This document shows positions 34,463-46,290 of a stretch of 64,000 nt of DNA, in pieces; the first letter of the stretch is position 1; each line of letters begins with the position of its first letter. The stretch is from Haemaphysalis longicornis (Eukaryota; Arthropoda; Arachnida; Ixodida; Ixodidae). The stretch lies in the NCBI GenBank assembly GCA_013339765.2, contig CM023457.1, positions 59,203,355-59,267,354 on the forward strand, given 5' to 3'. The notes beneath the pieces are model-generated. The model was not told the origin of the DNA. It was given only the letters and a program-made list of their open reading frames with translations, and made no database searches. Both the position numbers and the translations under genes were made by a program.

Positions 34463-35059
34463 TTATGCCAAGCAATATATCCTCACTTAAAAAAATCCGG
34501 CGACAAGAAGACTGGACAAAAGTGCACCTTAAATTTCCGTGGTTAGGTACTTTCTAGGTTCTTCAAGCATTCAATTGGAGCTACCATAAAAAACGGGCTA
34601 CTACTGGGTGGTGCAGAAGTACAGCCAACAAAGCTGGCCACAGGTTCAAAGAATTGGCCCCAAGAGTTAAAAAAAAAAAAAAAAAAAAAAAACAGACGGA
34701 TGAAAACAATGGTGTGAACCACGGACCTATGCCCAAATGTTTCGACTAAAGCATCTGAAAAATTTTCCAGAGCATTGCAGAGTACTAGAAAGTGCCTTCG
34801 CCAAAGCAAACTTGTACCCCTCCTCCCAATCTTGTCGTTCAGGAAATACTCCGTTCCTGCTGCCAGCCACTTTCGAATTGAGCAAGAAACACTTCTCACG
34901 ATTATTTAGGTGAATCGTTCCTCCACTTTTAGGCAGGTGCTCGCTCGACATCTCAAATTACGCTACCTACTCAGCAAGTATTGGAAGGACACGTGATAAT
35001 TTTTATCAAAGCCCCACCCGATCTGTCTCCACCCTCTATACTACTCTCAGAAAGGGTAG

Positions 35060-35150
35060 CAGATAAAGAGATAGAAAGAAAGATAGAAGATGGAAGAAGA
35101 AGAATAAGAGAAGGAGGAGGACGAAAAAAGCAGAAAGAGAGACTAGATCC
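35060..35150 (+). repeat. Purine-rich tract
   Basis: The plus strand is about 90 nt, dominated by GA, AGAAGA and GGAGGA, with a few pyrimidines. It is non-coding. Confidence 0.6.
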
Positions 35151-35237
35151 ACTCCTGCTTGTATTGTGTCAGTCGTGTGAGTGAGTGCGACATGGCCGTG
35201 TTTGTTTCCCTCAGCGAACCCCAAAGTCATCTTCTGC

Positions 35238-35848
35238 TTAAAGGAGTAGTGAGTCGAAATTTCAAAGCTCAGATAACTATTTAAAATGCTTCCTTTTTCA
35301 TCAGGAGATATCGCACAGCAAGTTTCATCAAACAGTAGCCGATTCAGTATAACATATTTGAAATCCATTGTAATCTTCTGCTCCCCACCCCCTCCTGAGA
35401 AAGCCCAGAGCAGGCCAGCGTGACATCATCCGCTATTTGCACCAAACTGCCGACGTTGGGGCTCCCGTGACGTAGCTGACGCGCTGGCTGCAGTTGGCGC
35501 GCGCTGCTACACCGTGTGTACATGTCATGGTTTTGGGACTGACGCCTGCCCAGGCGCGCGGGGATGGTGAAGACCTAAGCCAGTATGGGTGAGCGCGGAG
35601 GGGACGCGCGTCCAGACGGGCAGTGGTGCAACAAGAATGGTGACGTCAGTGCTCTCCTGTCATGGCGGCTGCTCGGCGTTTGTTTTGTCGAAACCGAAAC
35701 TGACATGAATAAACGACGCCGTAAATGATTGTTTACGCTGCGATCGACCGTCTAATGTGCCATTCTATGATTAGTGGGCTAATAGGCACCCATAGCAGCG
35801 AAAAAAAAAAAAACATAACATGAAAATTTCATGTCAGTACTCCTTTAA
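35238..35848. mobile_element. TTAA MITE, family 3
   Basis: The left end TTAAAGGAGTAGTGAGTCGA and the right end TGTCAGTACTCCTTTAA are inverted, with GAAATTTCA or its equivalent just inside both, and TTAA at each end. It is 611 bp, GC-rich in the middle and non-coding. Confidence 0.8.
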
Positions 35849-36884
35849 TTAAGCCAGCTCAAAAGTATACGACTTAAGCACCCCTCTATGCTGTACAAAC
35901 TATATTTTCTTCATTATCCTTATTAAAATGCCTCTTTGTGTTAGCTAACAAAGCGAAAGCTATTCATAGTGTAAGAGCTATAAACTAGATGTTACACCTA
36001 GCTAAGCTACACATTGAAAGCCTTTGAAGGGAATTGGACGCCCAACAACAGCACACAAGTGGTGCTCTAAGAACTCATCTTGAACATATAGCACAAAACG
36101 ACCCAAACACAGAAACGGGAAGAAAACAAGCCATTTCTCACAACTAAATGCTTTACTGGTGAAAATTAAGTATGCAGGCATGAAGTTAGTTTATGTGCAC
36201 TGTGCAAAAGAAAAGCAAAGCTAGATACCCATATATTTCATTGAGTGCACAATAAAAACGGTAGTTGTGGTCATTCCCGCAGTTTGTACTTTAAATGCCA
36301 TTTCAACAAAGCCCCAATTGCTAGCATTATGTCGACTGTGCTGCACAAAACCACCCCAAACCTCTGATAAACGAGAGGCGAAAAAAAAAAAAAAAGAGAA
36401 AAACTGCTGTAAATGAACTACAAAAGCATGTACATCCCAATGCTTCCCAAAAACTTCCAAGTGAACCTAGTAGCTGAAAAAGCTCGCAAACAAGTGTTTC
36501 ATACACGACAAATGTGCTCAGGAATCAAGTCCGCACAGCTCGACAACATCGGAAAACTTCCCGCCGACGCAACGTGCAATCTACCTCAAAGCAAATGATC
36601 GCTCAACAACAACACAGTCCTCCCACTTTTGCCAGCCAGCTTTCATAGTCAAACATCACCCCCGTCTAGCCAAAACATCGCACACTTTAGGGCCAATTTT
36701 AAACAGCCGTCTCTTTATCTTTCTGCTAAACCTCAGCTTACAAAAGCTGCTCGGAGCTGACATACATCGAGACTCATTTAAGTTGCATTCACTCTGGCAC
36801 TCCAAACGTCGTTAAAACGAAAGCACCTTCAAGAGGGGAGACAGACAGCTGCCTGCACGCACGAAAAGTTCGTTCCTGGAAGAA

Positions 36885-36965
36885 CGAGGAGGAGGAGGAT
36901 GAAGAAGAGGGAAGGAAGGGAGAGGAGGTAAGAGGCAGGAGAGGGGGAGAGAGAGAGAGGGGGGA
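36885..36965 (+). repeat. Purine-rich GAG/GA tract
   Basis: GAGGAGGAGGAGGATGAAGA and following GA-rich sequence run to 36965. The Ser/Pro/Leu-rich minus-strand frames are shadows. Confidence 0.75.
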
Positions 36966-37344
36966 GTCGAATTCGAAATGTAAACCACTCTTTTTTTCCG
37001 ATAAATGGCGGCAGCTGCTTTTAAAATACGCGCCTCGCGTGACAACAAACAGCCCTTCATCTCTTCCCATCCCCCACACAGCTGCTGCAGCTGCTACGGC
37101 GGACACAAGAGGAAGCTGGAATGAATTACGATCCGTTCGGGCTATGTCCGTAAAGGCTTAGGATTTGCAGGATTCTTTGAGCGGCCAATTCTGGGCGGAG
37201 AAAGGGACAGGGAAGCAGTAGCCCTGCTACGTAACACTGGCAAGCCTACAGCCCATGCGTTCCCCTCTGCCCCCCTCTTTTTCACCTCTATGGTATTTAT
37301 ACTTCCCTAAACCCCAACCCACCCACCCACACACACATAAAAAA

Positions 37345-38118
37345 ACTTTACCATCCCTTCTTTAAAAAAGGTGGAGAGAAGCGCGAAAGCTTTCCTACAT
37401 CAAAAGTGTGTCGAAGTCCCGCCGCGGTGGCTCAGTGGCTAAGGTGTTGTGCTGCTGAGCCCAAGGACTCGGGTTCGAGTCCCGACGGCAGCGGCCGCTT
37501 TTCTGATGGAGGCGAAAAGCGAAAACGCCCGTGTGTACGAATTTCGGTGCAGTTTAAAGATCCCCAGGTGGTCGAAATTAATCCGGAGCCCTCCACTATG
37601 GCGCGCCTCATCGCCTGCGTTGCGTCGGCGCGTTAAACCCTACAATCAACCAATTAAAAGTGCATCAAAGGTGCGTCAAAACCTTCGCTTGGATCGGACG
37701 CACCTCCTCTGAAAGAGCGTCCAATAGATTGCCAAACCTTCAAAGACCCCAATCGCAAACGAAAAACGAGCCCAAGCGGCCATTTTTTGTGCACTAAGTA
37801 AAGGCGAGCGATCTAAGTAAAGGCGAACCATCTACGAACGATCTAAATGTATACCGATACGTGGTTTATGAGATAAACGTATACCATTGTGCTCCTTCTT
37901 TATATGATCGATGCGTGTACTGTCTTATCTAGAAACGTTCCTTTTTTTTCCCGCAATTTTCAAGTAACCGTTTGACACAATAGAAGCCCGGTTTCATGCA
38001 TGCGCCGCGTGTCCACAGATCTTACTAGAGCTTTTCAGTCTACCAACCGGTCTATAGGGAAATGCATTATTTTTTTTGACATGACGCCATCGATCCCTCC
38101 GAGAAAGATTTCCTTTAT
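37345..38118. repeat. Dispersed repeat, copy 2, interrupted by a SINE
   Basis: It is collinear with 18735-19165: GGAGAGAAGCGCG, CCAATCGCAAACG, GAACGATCTAAATG, GATACGTGGTTTATGAGATA, AAGCCCGGTTTCATG, GTGTCCACAGATCTTA and GAAATGCATT. A SINE occupies 37418-37655. A short tandem repeat of AAGTAAAGGCGA lies at about 37797-37828. Confidence 0.65.
37418..37655 (+). mobile_element. Ruka-like SINE, full length
   Basis: The tRNA-like head GCGGTGGCTCAGTGGCTAAG (A box) and GGGTTCGAGTCCC (B box) is followed by CGCTTTTCTGATGGAGGCGA, GATCCCCAGGTGGTCGAAAT, ATCGCCTGCGTTGCGTCGG and the CAATCAACCAATT tail. This is the best complete copy here for defining the family. Confidence 0.9.
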
Positions 38119-38368
38119 TACTGGTTCGGATTTGGAGCTAGCTTCGATTTCCTCACCACCGAAGTGGAACTGATCAACAGGAAAGTGGTCAGTTGACCAC
38201 GGGTGACAGTTCGGACCCAGGACAGGCAAGAACCACTACGAAAAATAAATCCCCCTTTTTTTTAAAGGAACAGCGTGAAACACGGAATGAGAAGATGACG
38301 TGTTCTAATGCTGGAAGCATTACTAAAATACCTAACAAGGAATTTTATGGATGTACTATCAGCGTCAA

Positions 38369-38581
38369 ATGAAAAGCGAACACGAAAATATGAACCTGAA
38401 CACACAAATAGCGCGATTTCCTTCCATGCAGGCCAAATGACGCGTGGCTTAGTTCCGGAAACAAAGTTGGGAAAAGTGGATTTCCAAACATACCAATAGC
38501 GTGCCATTATATGAACTCTACAAACAGTATTTTTCAATTTTGCACGTTCTGGTTCATATTTTCGCGTTCGCGTTTCATGTA
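38369..38581. repeat. Inverted repeat with 40-bp arms (small MITE?)
   Basis: TGAAAAGCGAACACGAAAAT then ATGAACCTGAAC at 38369-38402 is inverted at about 38545-38581 (GTTCTGGTTCATATTTTCGC then GTTCGCGTTTCA). The loop is about 145 bp. No target duplication was resolved. Confidence 0.7.
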
Positions 38582-41500
38582 CATGCATGAAATTATGTCC
38601 TGTTGGTACCTACCGGCCAAATAATCGCAGAGCGACACACAGATGACCAATCGCAACCTAAATAACATTCAAAGCCTCGTTCATTCGCATCCGTTTCAGG
38701 TCAAGGCGATTCAATACAAACGCGTAAGTTAGGTGATCGGGAAAATTAAGTTGCTTATAATATACCGACACTCAACGTAGGAAAAGCTTCGGTTCTTTTC
38801 TGACGCAAAGCTTCGATTTCACATCCAAAATCTTCGCCTATCCTAATTCGCTTCCTTAGAAGTGTAAAATCTGGGCTCGGGATAACGACGCGACACAACC
38901 AAATATAAGTACAGGTGATGTGGTAGAAGTTGTCAAGCATGATGATGACAGCGATGATGACAGTGCAGCGTTGTTATCCCTTTTCCGTACTAGAAAACTT
39001 CAACGATGTCACACCTACAATATGCCACTGTGCTGCCGTTTCATTATTTGGCCTATAAAATAGGAGCAGAATTGACAATCTATTTCCCGGTACACTGAAA
39101 ATCTTCATGTTCCGCTCATTTCAACAATTTATGGAGAACTTAGCGGTAATAATTTCGCAAAGATTCTTCTCAAATCTATTATTTTTCAAACTGATTGATT
39201 ACTTAGATATTCTCACAGGGTCCCACGCAGGCCCATAATATTAGCAGTAGCTGTGTTACAGTTTTTACACTGATTTTTGCAGAGGGATAAGAACGGGTAA
39301 GGCAACCTCATACCTTTCTCAAAGCAGGGAAAAAGAAATTGAGGACTTCTAAGCACTTTTCACGAGTTGTGAATGCAAAAACCTTAATGTCAAGCATTAA
39401 TGCCCAATTGAATGCAGCTGAATATTTCAAATTTTGTGCTGCGAGTAATTTTCTAAAGTTTTGCTGAGGGGTATCGCGGTGTGCTAGCATGGACAGCCAC
39501 CTTCCCCCACTGCAGAGATTGCAATCGCCAACGATGTAGATTCTTCAAACGTATTACCGCAGACGAGAACACAATGCTGTCACTGGAATGTTTAGGAGCC
39601 ATTTGCTTGCTACAGACGCCAGGTGCCGGCTTTTTCACTCGACGGGCTGATGTTCAATGCTTTGGCATCAAAAGGGAACGTATAGGCACATGAAACTCTC
39701 ATTATTGTAAAAGTAGGTTCAGCCATCTCGGCATCAACAGCCAGACAACTCAGAATGATGGAAACGTACAACTTGCACATTTGGCTACAGCCAACTCTTT
39801 ACACGGTAAGGCGCTAAGACCTTTCCTTGATTTCCTCCAAACAATGCCCCTAGCACAACAGGCAACGTCTAACCTACACAAACATCACCGCCTTTGGCAG
39901 CTCGAACCACGGGAAGCCGCGCTCAATGCGGTTTAAGTGCACAATAATCAATGGCTGCAAGCCTGAAGAACGGGAACACAATAGGACATCGCAGCGTGTG
40001 CATTTAAACAGCTGCCATTCTTTACGCACAAGCTTTTGAAAACTGGAGAGGCGGTTCTATCGCTGTTTGAGTGGTTTCCTTTTCTATTTTTTTTTGGCGA
40101 TGAACAAAGGGTACTCTAGTTCAGGACTGATAACGTACTGTCAAACATTTTTTCTTAATCTCTCTCTTTTTTTTACAGATCTGCAGACAGCTGCAGTATC
40201 TCATCGTAATTGAAATGCCCCCCTTGCATTTTGTTTTGTTTCGAGCAAGGTCAAATTGGAAAACCTCTGGTTGCGAAGATTTTTCTTTATGTGATGTTTA
40301 CAATGACGTCAGCGAAAGCACAATGAATACTTCCTCAAAACCAAAACATGCACAGTGTACTTCCGCGTACACTTCCAGCAACCCTGTATTGTAGCGGCTA
40401 GTTTTCGTTTCACGGACGTTCCTCTTTTCATTCTCTTCCTTATAGCACTATATTGACAGTGCCAAAACTTTAACTGTAGATTTTATAGCAGCAGAAGTGG
40501 TGTATTAGTGCAAAAAAATGTTGAAAGAAACACACATTCCAGGGTGAGACTTCCCAAAGACATTTTAGAGAAATTTTCAGTGCAAATTCAAGGGCACTCT
40601 CGTGAGCGAGCGCAGCGAGATAACAGCGTCGCGGTGCACCCCAGCAGCCGCTCCGACTGCCTGAGCAGTGGTCCGTTTACTTTTTCGGCCGATAGTACCT
40701 GCAGTTTCCTTTGCGCTAAACAACGGGGAGATGTATGACAAGAGCCAGCGGCTCACAAGTTTCCGAACGGTTATGACTATATAAATCACTTAACTTTCGA
40801 AGCCTCTGGGTTACGCCGTGACGACGGAACGCCGTGTGTGGCTTTACTTGGGTCCAGCGAGTGAGCTACAACGAACAAGGTCGAGCCCCTAAAGTGCTCT
40901 GCACTAAAAACCGCAGCGAGTGCCCCTACAAATGGCTCCAAAGCCGCCAGCAGCTTACTCTGCCACTGACACTGAGAGAATGTTTGTGGCTAAAGGCATA
41001 ACCTTGTGGACACATATTACTTGATTGGTATACATTGGCGTCGGTGCATGTGGAAGTGCGTACGCTCACATAAAAGCAAATGAGTTGGTACGTGCCTGTT
41101 GTGGCAGAGCCTGCACAAACTATGGATTCATGGATTCTGTACGGAGATCTGTACGGAGATATGTAAGAACTAGATATCCTTGCACTGCACCTAACGCATG
41201 CTGAAATCAGTTTTTCCACCGGCCCTCTGAGTAGGCAGGGAAAGCGTGGCACGGTGTTGTCCAGATGGGGAAAAAAAACAAACAAAAGTTTTGAGTGCAC
41301 TGTTTCTCAATCGAATGCCAATGCTGTCAAAAATGGTCAATTTTCTGTGTTTGGGCCAGTTTGGACCAACAATGTGCGTTTGTATCACAACGGCCCAATG
41401 GTTCCAACCCCACACTTGTCTTCTGTTTACACACTTGCAAGCAGACGCGCGCGCGTGCGTGCGTGCGTGTGTGTGTGTGCGTGCGCGAGCGCGTACACAT

Positions 41501-41687
41501 TACGTTTAATCTTAGTTGCACTTATCCTTAAAAAAAAACAGCGAAAGTCCCTCACATCATATTCTATTCTTTTTATGCGGTAACATGCCTGGACAGCCAC
41601 CGAAAAGAAAATGCAATTATGATCGCGCTAATACGCACAGTTAACAAAGGTTCCCCGACTAGATTTTAATTATTTCTTGCCCAGGCC
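38582..41687. other. Intron, no gene seen; GT/GC microsatellite
   Basis: This is part of the intron between TDG exons 3 and 4. It contains a GCGTGCGTGTGTGTGTGCG-type repeat at 41447-41492. Nothing else can be supported. Confidence 0.4.
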
Positions 41688-42492
41688 TTAAGGAGGCCAT
41701 GAGGACAAAATACAAGTTTCTTTGACTTGAAAGAACCAGCCTTCGGTAGCACACTCAGCCCCATTACAGTCACAAAAGGGGTGGTTTTAACTGAAAAACA
41801 AAAAAAAAAAAAGCTAGAAATATATATAAAAAAACTTTTGAATTTCCCGCTACAGCGACAATATAGGCAGGAGTGACGTAATATAGACCAGCACTACAAG
41901 TGTAGCTTCTGTGACATCACAGAGAAACCACCGAGAAGGAACTGGGAGCCACCACTGCTTCATCTGCTTTCGTTAATACCGTATCTTTGTGCATATAACC
42001 CACCCCCACATATAATTCGCACCCCCACTTTCAGAAAGAAAAAAATATCTTCGCGTATTGCCCGCACATTTGATACAGAAAAGGCTGCACCAAAGCTGCT
42101 GCTCCAGCAACACATCACATAACTCTGTAGACAGAAAAAGCGTATATTTGGCAAGTAGAATACCCTAACTGCAAGGTGAAAGCCACAAGTCACTCAGTTT
42201 CACTGCTCTCACTAGAGCTACCACTTGCGCAATCGCTGCCTTGGAAAGCTTAGTGGTACTGCGTAGGAGCTTCACGGCACACTGCGCATTGCTGATTATC
42301 CCCGCTCATTATCCGCACCCCTACTTTGCCACTGAAATTTTCGCATTTTTTGTGCAGGTTATACGCGCGAAAATACGGTATCTCGGTTATTTGTTTGCAG
42401 TTCATGATAAAACTGGCACCAAGAGTGGCACTGGGACAAAGCAGTCTTCCGAGTGAACCAAGCTTGCTATTTTGCCTTCATGGCCTCTTTAA
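41688..42492. mobile_element. TTAA MITE, family 1, with nested TA MITE
   Basis: TTAAGGAGGCCATGAGGACA at the left and TTGCCTTCATGGCCTCTTTAA at the right (trimmed at 42492) are inverted with TTAA. The interior matches 2236-2772 except for a 400-bp insertion at 41979-42378. It ends 49 bp from the donor of TDG exon 3. Confidence 0.88.
41979..42378. mobile_element. TA MITE, CCGTATTT clan, subfamily a, nested
   Basis: The ends CCGTATCTTTGTGCATATAA and TTATACGCGCGAAAATACGG are inverted. The host copy at 2236-2772 has TTAATATCTCCGTTAT at this place; here the TA is duplicated on both sides of the insert, proving a 2-bp TA target. Confidence 0.92.
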
Positions 42493-42541
42493 TTAAGGAA
42501 CCGTGTGGAGACGTGTTGTTACGTCCCGCGACGACACTCAC

Positions 42542-42889
42542 CTTGATCTTCTTCTTGCGGCCGCGCTTCTTGGGTGCCACGCCCGGCGGACTCTCCTCTT
42601 CCTCCTCCATGTGGCCCATGCCCATGTGGTAGTGGGAGCCGTTCTCGGGGGGAAGGCCACCACCGCCACCACCCATCATGTAGTGGGTGGCCTGCTGCTG
42701 CTGCTGTCCACCATGGTGGTGTGCCTGCTGATGGTGCTGCTGCTGCTGCTGCTGCTGCTGGAAGTATGGCGAGTTCAGGAACTCAGACCCAGCGTGCTGT
42801 TGCTGCTGGTGTTGCTGCTGTTGTTGCTGCTGCTGTTGTTGCTGGTGTTGTTGTTGCTGGAGTTGTTGTTGCTGTTGTGCTGTTGTTGT

Positions 42890-42921
<32 letters not shown>

Positions 42922-42984
42922 TTGCTGCTGTTGCTGCTGCTGTTGTTGGTGATGGTGGTTCTGGTGAGGCGTATGGTGGTGACC
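42542..42984 (-). CDS. TDG: TDG exon 3: polyQ/His tract plus basic GRK patch, one-base frameshift
   Basis: The acceptor TGTCTCGCAG precedes 42984 and the donor is ATCAAG then GTGAGT at 42541-42536. Starting in phase 0 the exon reads GHHHTPHQNHHH and then a long glutamine run, but after about 42880 that frame changes to Asn/Ser and stops at TGA near 42775. The frame that ends correctly at the donor reads glutamine/histidine, SEFLNSPYF, a Gly run, MGMGHMEEEEESPPG and PKKRGRKKKIK. The exon is 443 nt, one short of a multiple of three, and the switch sits in the CAG/CAA repeat at about 42877-42881. One missing base would make the whole tract glutamine. The acidic stretch followed by the lysine-rich patch resembles a DNA-contacting or nuclear-localising segment. 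The opposite-strand poly-Leu reading frames are shadows. Confidence 0.85.
42700..42960 (-). repeat. CAG/CAA repeat within TDG exon 3
   Basis: This is a mixed CAG/CAA repeat with His and Leu interruptions, encoding polyglutamine. It includes a separate (CAG)8 run near 42738-42761 and the main tract at 42795-42950. Confidence 0.9.
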
Positions 42985-44995
42985 CTGCGAGACATGAAGA
43001 AGAGAGGGGGAGGGACAAGTGGGTGAAGGCACTTCGATAAAAAAAAAAAAAAAAAAGAAATGCGAAAAAATTGCTAGGCAAAGGAACAATGTACGTGAAA
43101 TGTACTAAGACTTAACGGATACCACCACCCCTCACACAACCTTGGCTTCTCCTCTACCAAACCGCGTGAACGTAGCCAAGCTGAGCGCGTGCTCATGCTA
43201 CCTGTTAGCCAATAAATGTTGAGGAGTTACGCCAGGGTGTTTTTTTGGTTTTAACTTTGCGAAATGCGTGCAGCAACGTGCATAAAGTTAGGGTTCACTG
43301 TTTTCTGCCACGGCTTTCTGTTGATCTTAGCAATGCAATGGTCCCTCTTCCTCTAACTCTCCAAGAACACACCCGGATCATTACATCTCCTACTTACAAC
43401 AGCTTTGTGGCTGCCCATTCTGGCAAAACAGATTGTTTTTTCTTCTACAAACTAAGCTTAAGATTCACGCTACAGAATTCCAGCCGAACAGGTCTGACGG
43501 AGCTGAAGACTGGGTGTTCTGTTCAAAGCTCCCCTCTGGCCAGCTGTTCATCTCTCAGTCACGGTAGTTTGATGCGGTTATGAAAATCCATTCACCCTAT
43601 TCTTATTTTAACAGCGAAGCTTTTCAGCAAATTGTAGTTTTTCGTGTCCTCAGTAAAAAATACAAAGAAAGTGGCGAGCACACGCACGTAAGTGCGGACC
43701 TTGTGGCGGCTGCCCGGCAGGTAACAAAACCAAGAAAATGCCGAGCACTTGGGTGTGTGTACCTCGCGGCGACCGCCCAGCGTCCCCGGCGCATGTTTGT
43801 CAAGCCAACAACACCCACTTAAAGAGATTGGAAAAAAAAAAAAAAAAAAAACCCTTTAGCGTTTACCGCAATCGTGGAAACACTAGCTCGAAACAAAAAA
43901 AGACTCCAGCGTTCGCCATAATAGTGGCAACACACTCTCGGAGTGAGAAAGGCATGCCATTGCGTACGCCCCTCCAAGGTGATGCCCAATGATTATCACT
44001 TCCAAAAAATGATAGAAGTTCGCACTTATTACAACAATGATGGAGTAAAGGTTGTTGTGGCAGCGAAGAAGAATCAAATCGCCCGCAATCGTGGACTTAA
44101 CTTCGTGATGGCCGTGAAGGCTGCGTACAACTTCTCTACCTTCAAGTCTTGCGCGTTAGTGTGAGCTTCCTGCATTTTTTTTTTAACCGGCGCTCACAAA
44201 CAGAGCATCATTCTGGTGTAAGGGTAAATACCGCAATGTTGATTGAAAATAGCGAGAAAAAAAATGGCAAGAAAAGAATCGCAAAGTGCACGCTTGCCTC
44301 TCACCCATTCGCCCTTCAACTCTGCTGCTGTTTTTCAGAAACGAAAAAAAAAAAAGGTCACAAACACAAGCTCGTTCGCAGATTTCAAAAGGTCAGTAAG
44401 CCAGCTGTGTGGCTGCTGTGCACCTGTCCGTAGCTCCCCAACAAACGCTAGCCACCTCAGTTCGGCTCTGATTCGGCCGCCCAAGAGTGGTGGAGCAAAC
44501 CACTGCGGAAACCAAGGGAATCGAAATTTTTTAAATCTTTGGAGATGCAACCGTGACTGTAACAAACACACGCACGCATAACCCAAATTATCAGCGACAA
44601 AATATCCCACAAAGAAAGATCGCGTGGACGTACAGAAAGCCTTTACAAACGTTCCTTCAAAAAGGAATTCACTTTTTTCAAGTGGTCCGTCTCTAGGGAC
44701 TTCAGAACATTATTTTTTAAATGTGAAAGCATTAAATGGCCCATTGAGTGAAAAATTCTGGCTTCCGTCGCCAAAAGTAGCAAAATGGCTCCCAAAGCTC
44801 CTATTGTTTAAGGTGCACAGTGCATATTCAAAAGGTGAATTGGCCTATGCTTTTGAAAGCATTAAATAGCTCGCTGAGCGAAGAAAGCTTTGGAGTTGCA
44901 GTTGCTTATATTCCAGATGATTGTCATTCAATCGATGCAAACTATACCCCGCACAATCTTCTCTGTTACTTGTACATTTTTGCAGAACTACCATT

Positions 44996-45809
44996 TTAAA
45001 AGGACCCTGCAACACACTTTGAACGGTGCAAGTAAACCTGCGCGACATTTAGATTACACTGCCAGGAATACCCGAGCCAAATATTACACGTGCACGTGAA
45101 GCGGTGAGCATGCAAATCGCTGTGAAAGACGCAGAAAACTTAACCGCGCTTTCTTCAATTTTCCTCATTGTGCACCCCTGGCATGGCCTAAACGACGTCA
45201 TTGCGGCCATGGCTGTCCTATTGGCTGTCGCTGGTCAACTTCGTGACTTATTTCTTGCATTTCCTGTTAAGATCCACCGTCGTCCGCGATGTGTACTAAC
45301 CTCTTCTAAGTCTGAACCTGTACGCACAGTTCTGGTGTTTCTCTTGTGTTTTTTGAGTGTGCGCGGAGTTTGAGTGACGAGCTCAATACTCCCCTTTCAA
45401 CAAGACCACTTGACAACAAACGTTTATTGCTTCAAAAATGCTCTACCAGCCTGAGTGCACGCTCTTGTGAGCGGCAGCAATGCCTGTGTTTTTTTTGTGG
45501 CACCAGACCAGAAATAGACCCCTCCACGTTGCGGAGAAAAGGAGAAAACTCCCCGGCCTGAGATATATGGAAGGCCGCCGAAGAAACGCCGCGAGCCGCC
45601 CCCCTCTCCGTGAGAGAGCGCGCAGCTTTCATCGCGTTGTCCGCGGTCGAGTTGAGAGGGAACAATTATGCGCGATTTCTCATCGCGCGTAGTTTTGCTG
45701 ATTGTGAACGGATTTTCATAATTCTTGAGGGAGGAGATTGCTGGGACAATACACTTTACTACAAAATACATTCCGAGCAGTCGATGGTAAGTGCTGCGGG
45801 TCCCTTTAA
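44996..45809. mobile_element. TTAA MITE, family 2, copy 3
   Basis: TTAAAAGGACCCTGCAACAC at the left and AGTGCTGCGGGTCCCTTTAA at the right are inverted with TTAA. The interior follows copies 1 and 2. It is non-coding, and a SINE starts 7 bp beyond its right end. Confidence 0.9.
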
Positions 45810-45816
45810 TTTTCGC

Positions 45817-46290
45817 CCGTTGTGGTGGCTAAGTGGCAAATGGTGCGCTGCTGAGCCCACGGACGCCGTGGGTTTGATTCTGGCCTCGGTGGCTGCTTTT
45901 TTGATTGAGGCAAAATGCGAAAACGCCTGCGTGTCGAGAATTCAGCATGCATTAAAGGCACCCCAGGGCCCGTTTGCCCGAACGCGATAAGTGTGGGAAT
46001 AAGTTCTCAACTACGACTTTAGCGCTGTATAGGTAATAAGTCGTTTGCCCGAAACTGATACAAACGCTAGGTTAAGGTAGCGTTTCTGTCGGGTTTTCTG
46101 GCAACCGGCTTATTTGCCGTGGGCGAATTTGACTTATTGGCGTCTTATTCGTTAGCGGGAACTTAATCGGGAACTTATGCGTACGGGCAAACGGGCCCAG
46201 GAGGTCGAAATTAATCCCGAGACCTCCACTATGGCACACCTCACAGACTGCAGGTGTAGCTTCAGTGCGTTAAACCCCCCCAGTTCAAAA
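45817..46290 (+). mobile_element. Ruka-like SINE split by a nested MITE
   Basis: The head (TTGTGGTGGCTAAGTGGCAA, GGGTTTGATTC) and body up to CACCCCAGG lie left of the insert; AGGTCGAAATTAATCCCGAG and the tail lie right of it. It is the most diverged full-length copy in the window. Confidence 0.82.
45968..46196. mobile_element. 229-bp MITE with GCCCGTTTGCCCG ends, nested in SINE
   Basis: The ends GCCCGTTTGCCCGAACGC and GCGTACGGGCAAACGGGC are inverted (one mismatch). CCAGG flanks it on both sides (45963-45967 and 46197-46201), where the uninterrupted SINE has a single CCAGG. Subterminal ATAAGT blocks repeat inside. The superfamily is undetermined. Confidence 0.85.

Noticed and set aside
42503..43026. 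Plus-strand open frames of about 150 residues rich in Leu, Ala or Cys
   Set aside because: They are antisense translations of the CAG/CAA repeat of TDG exon 3.
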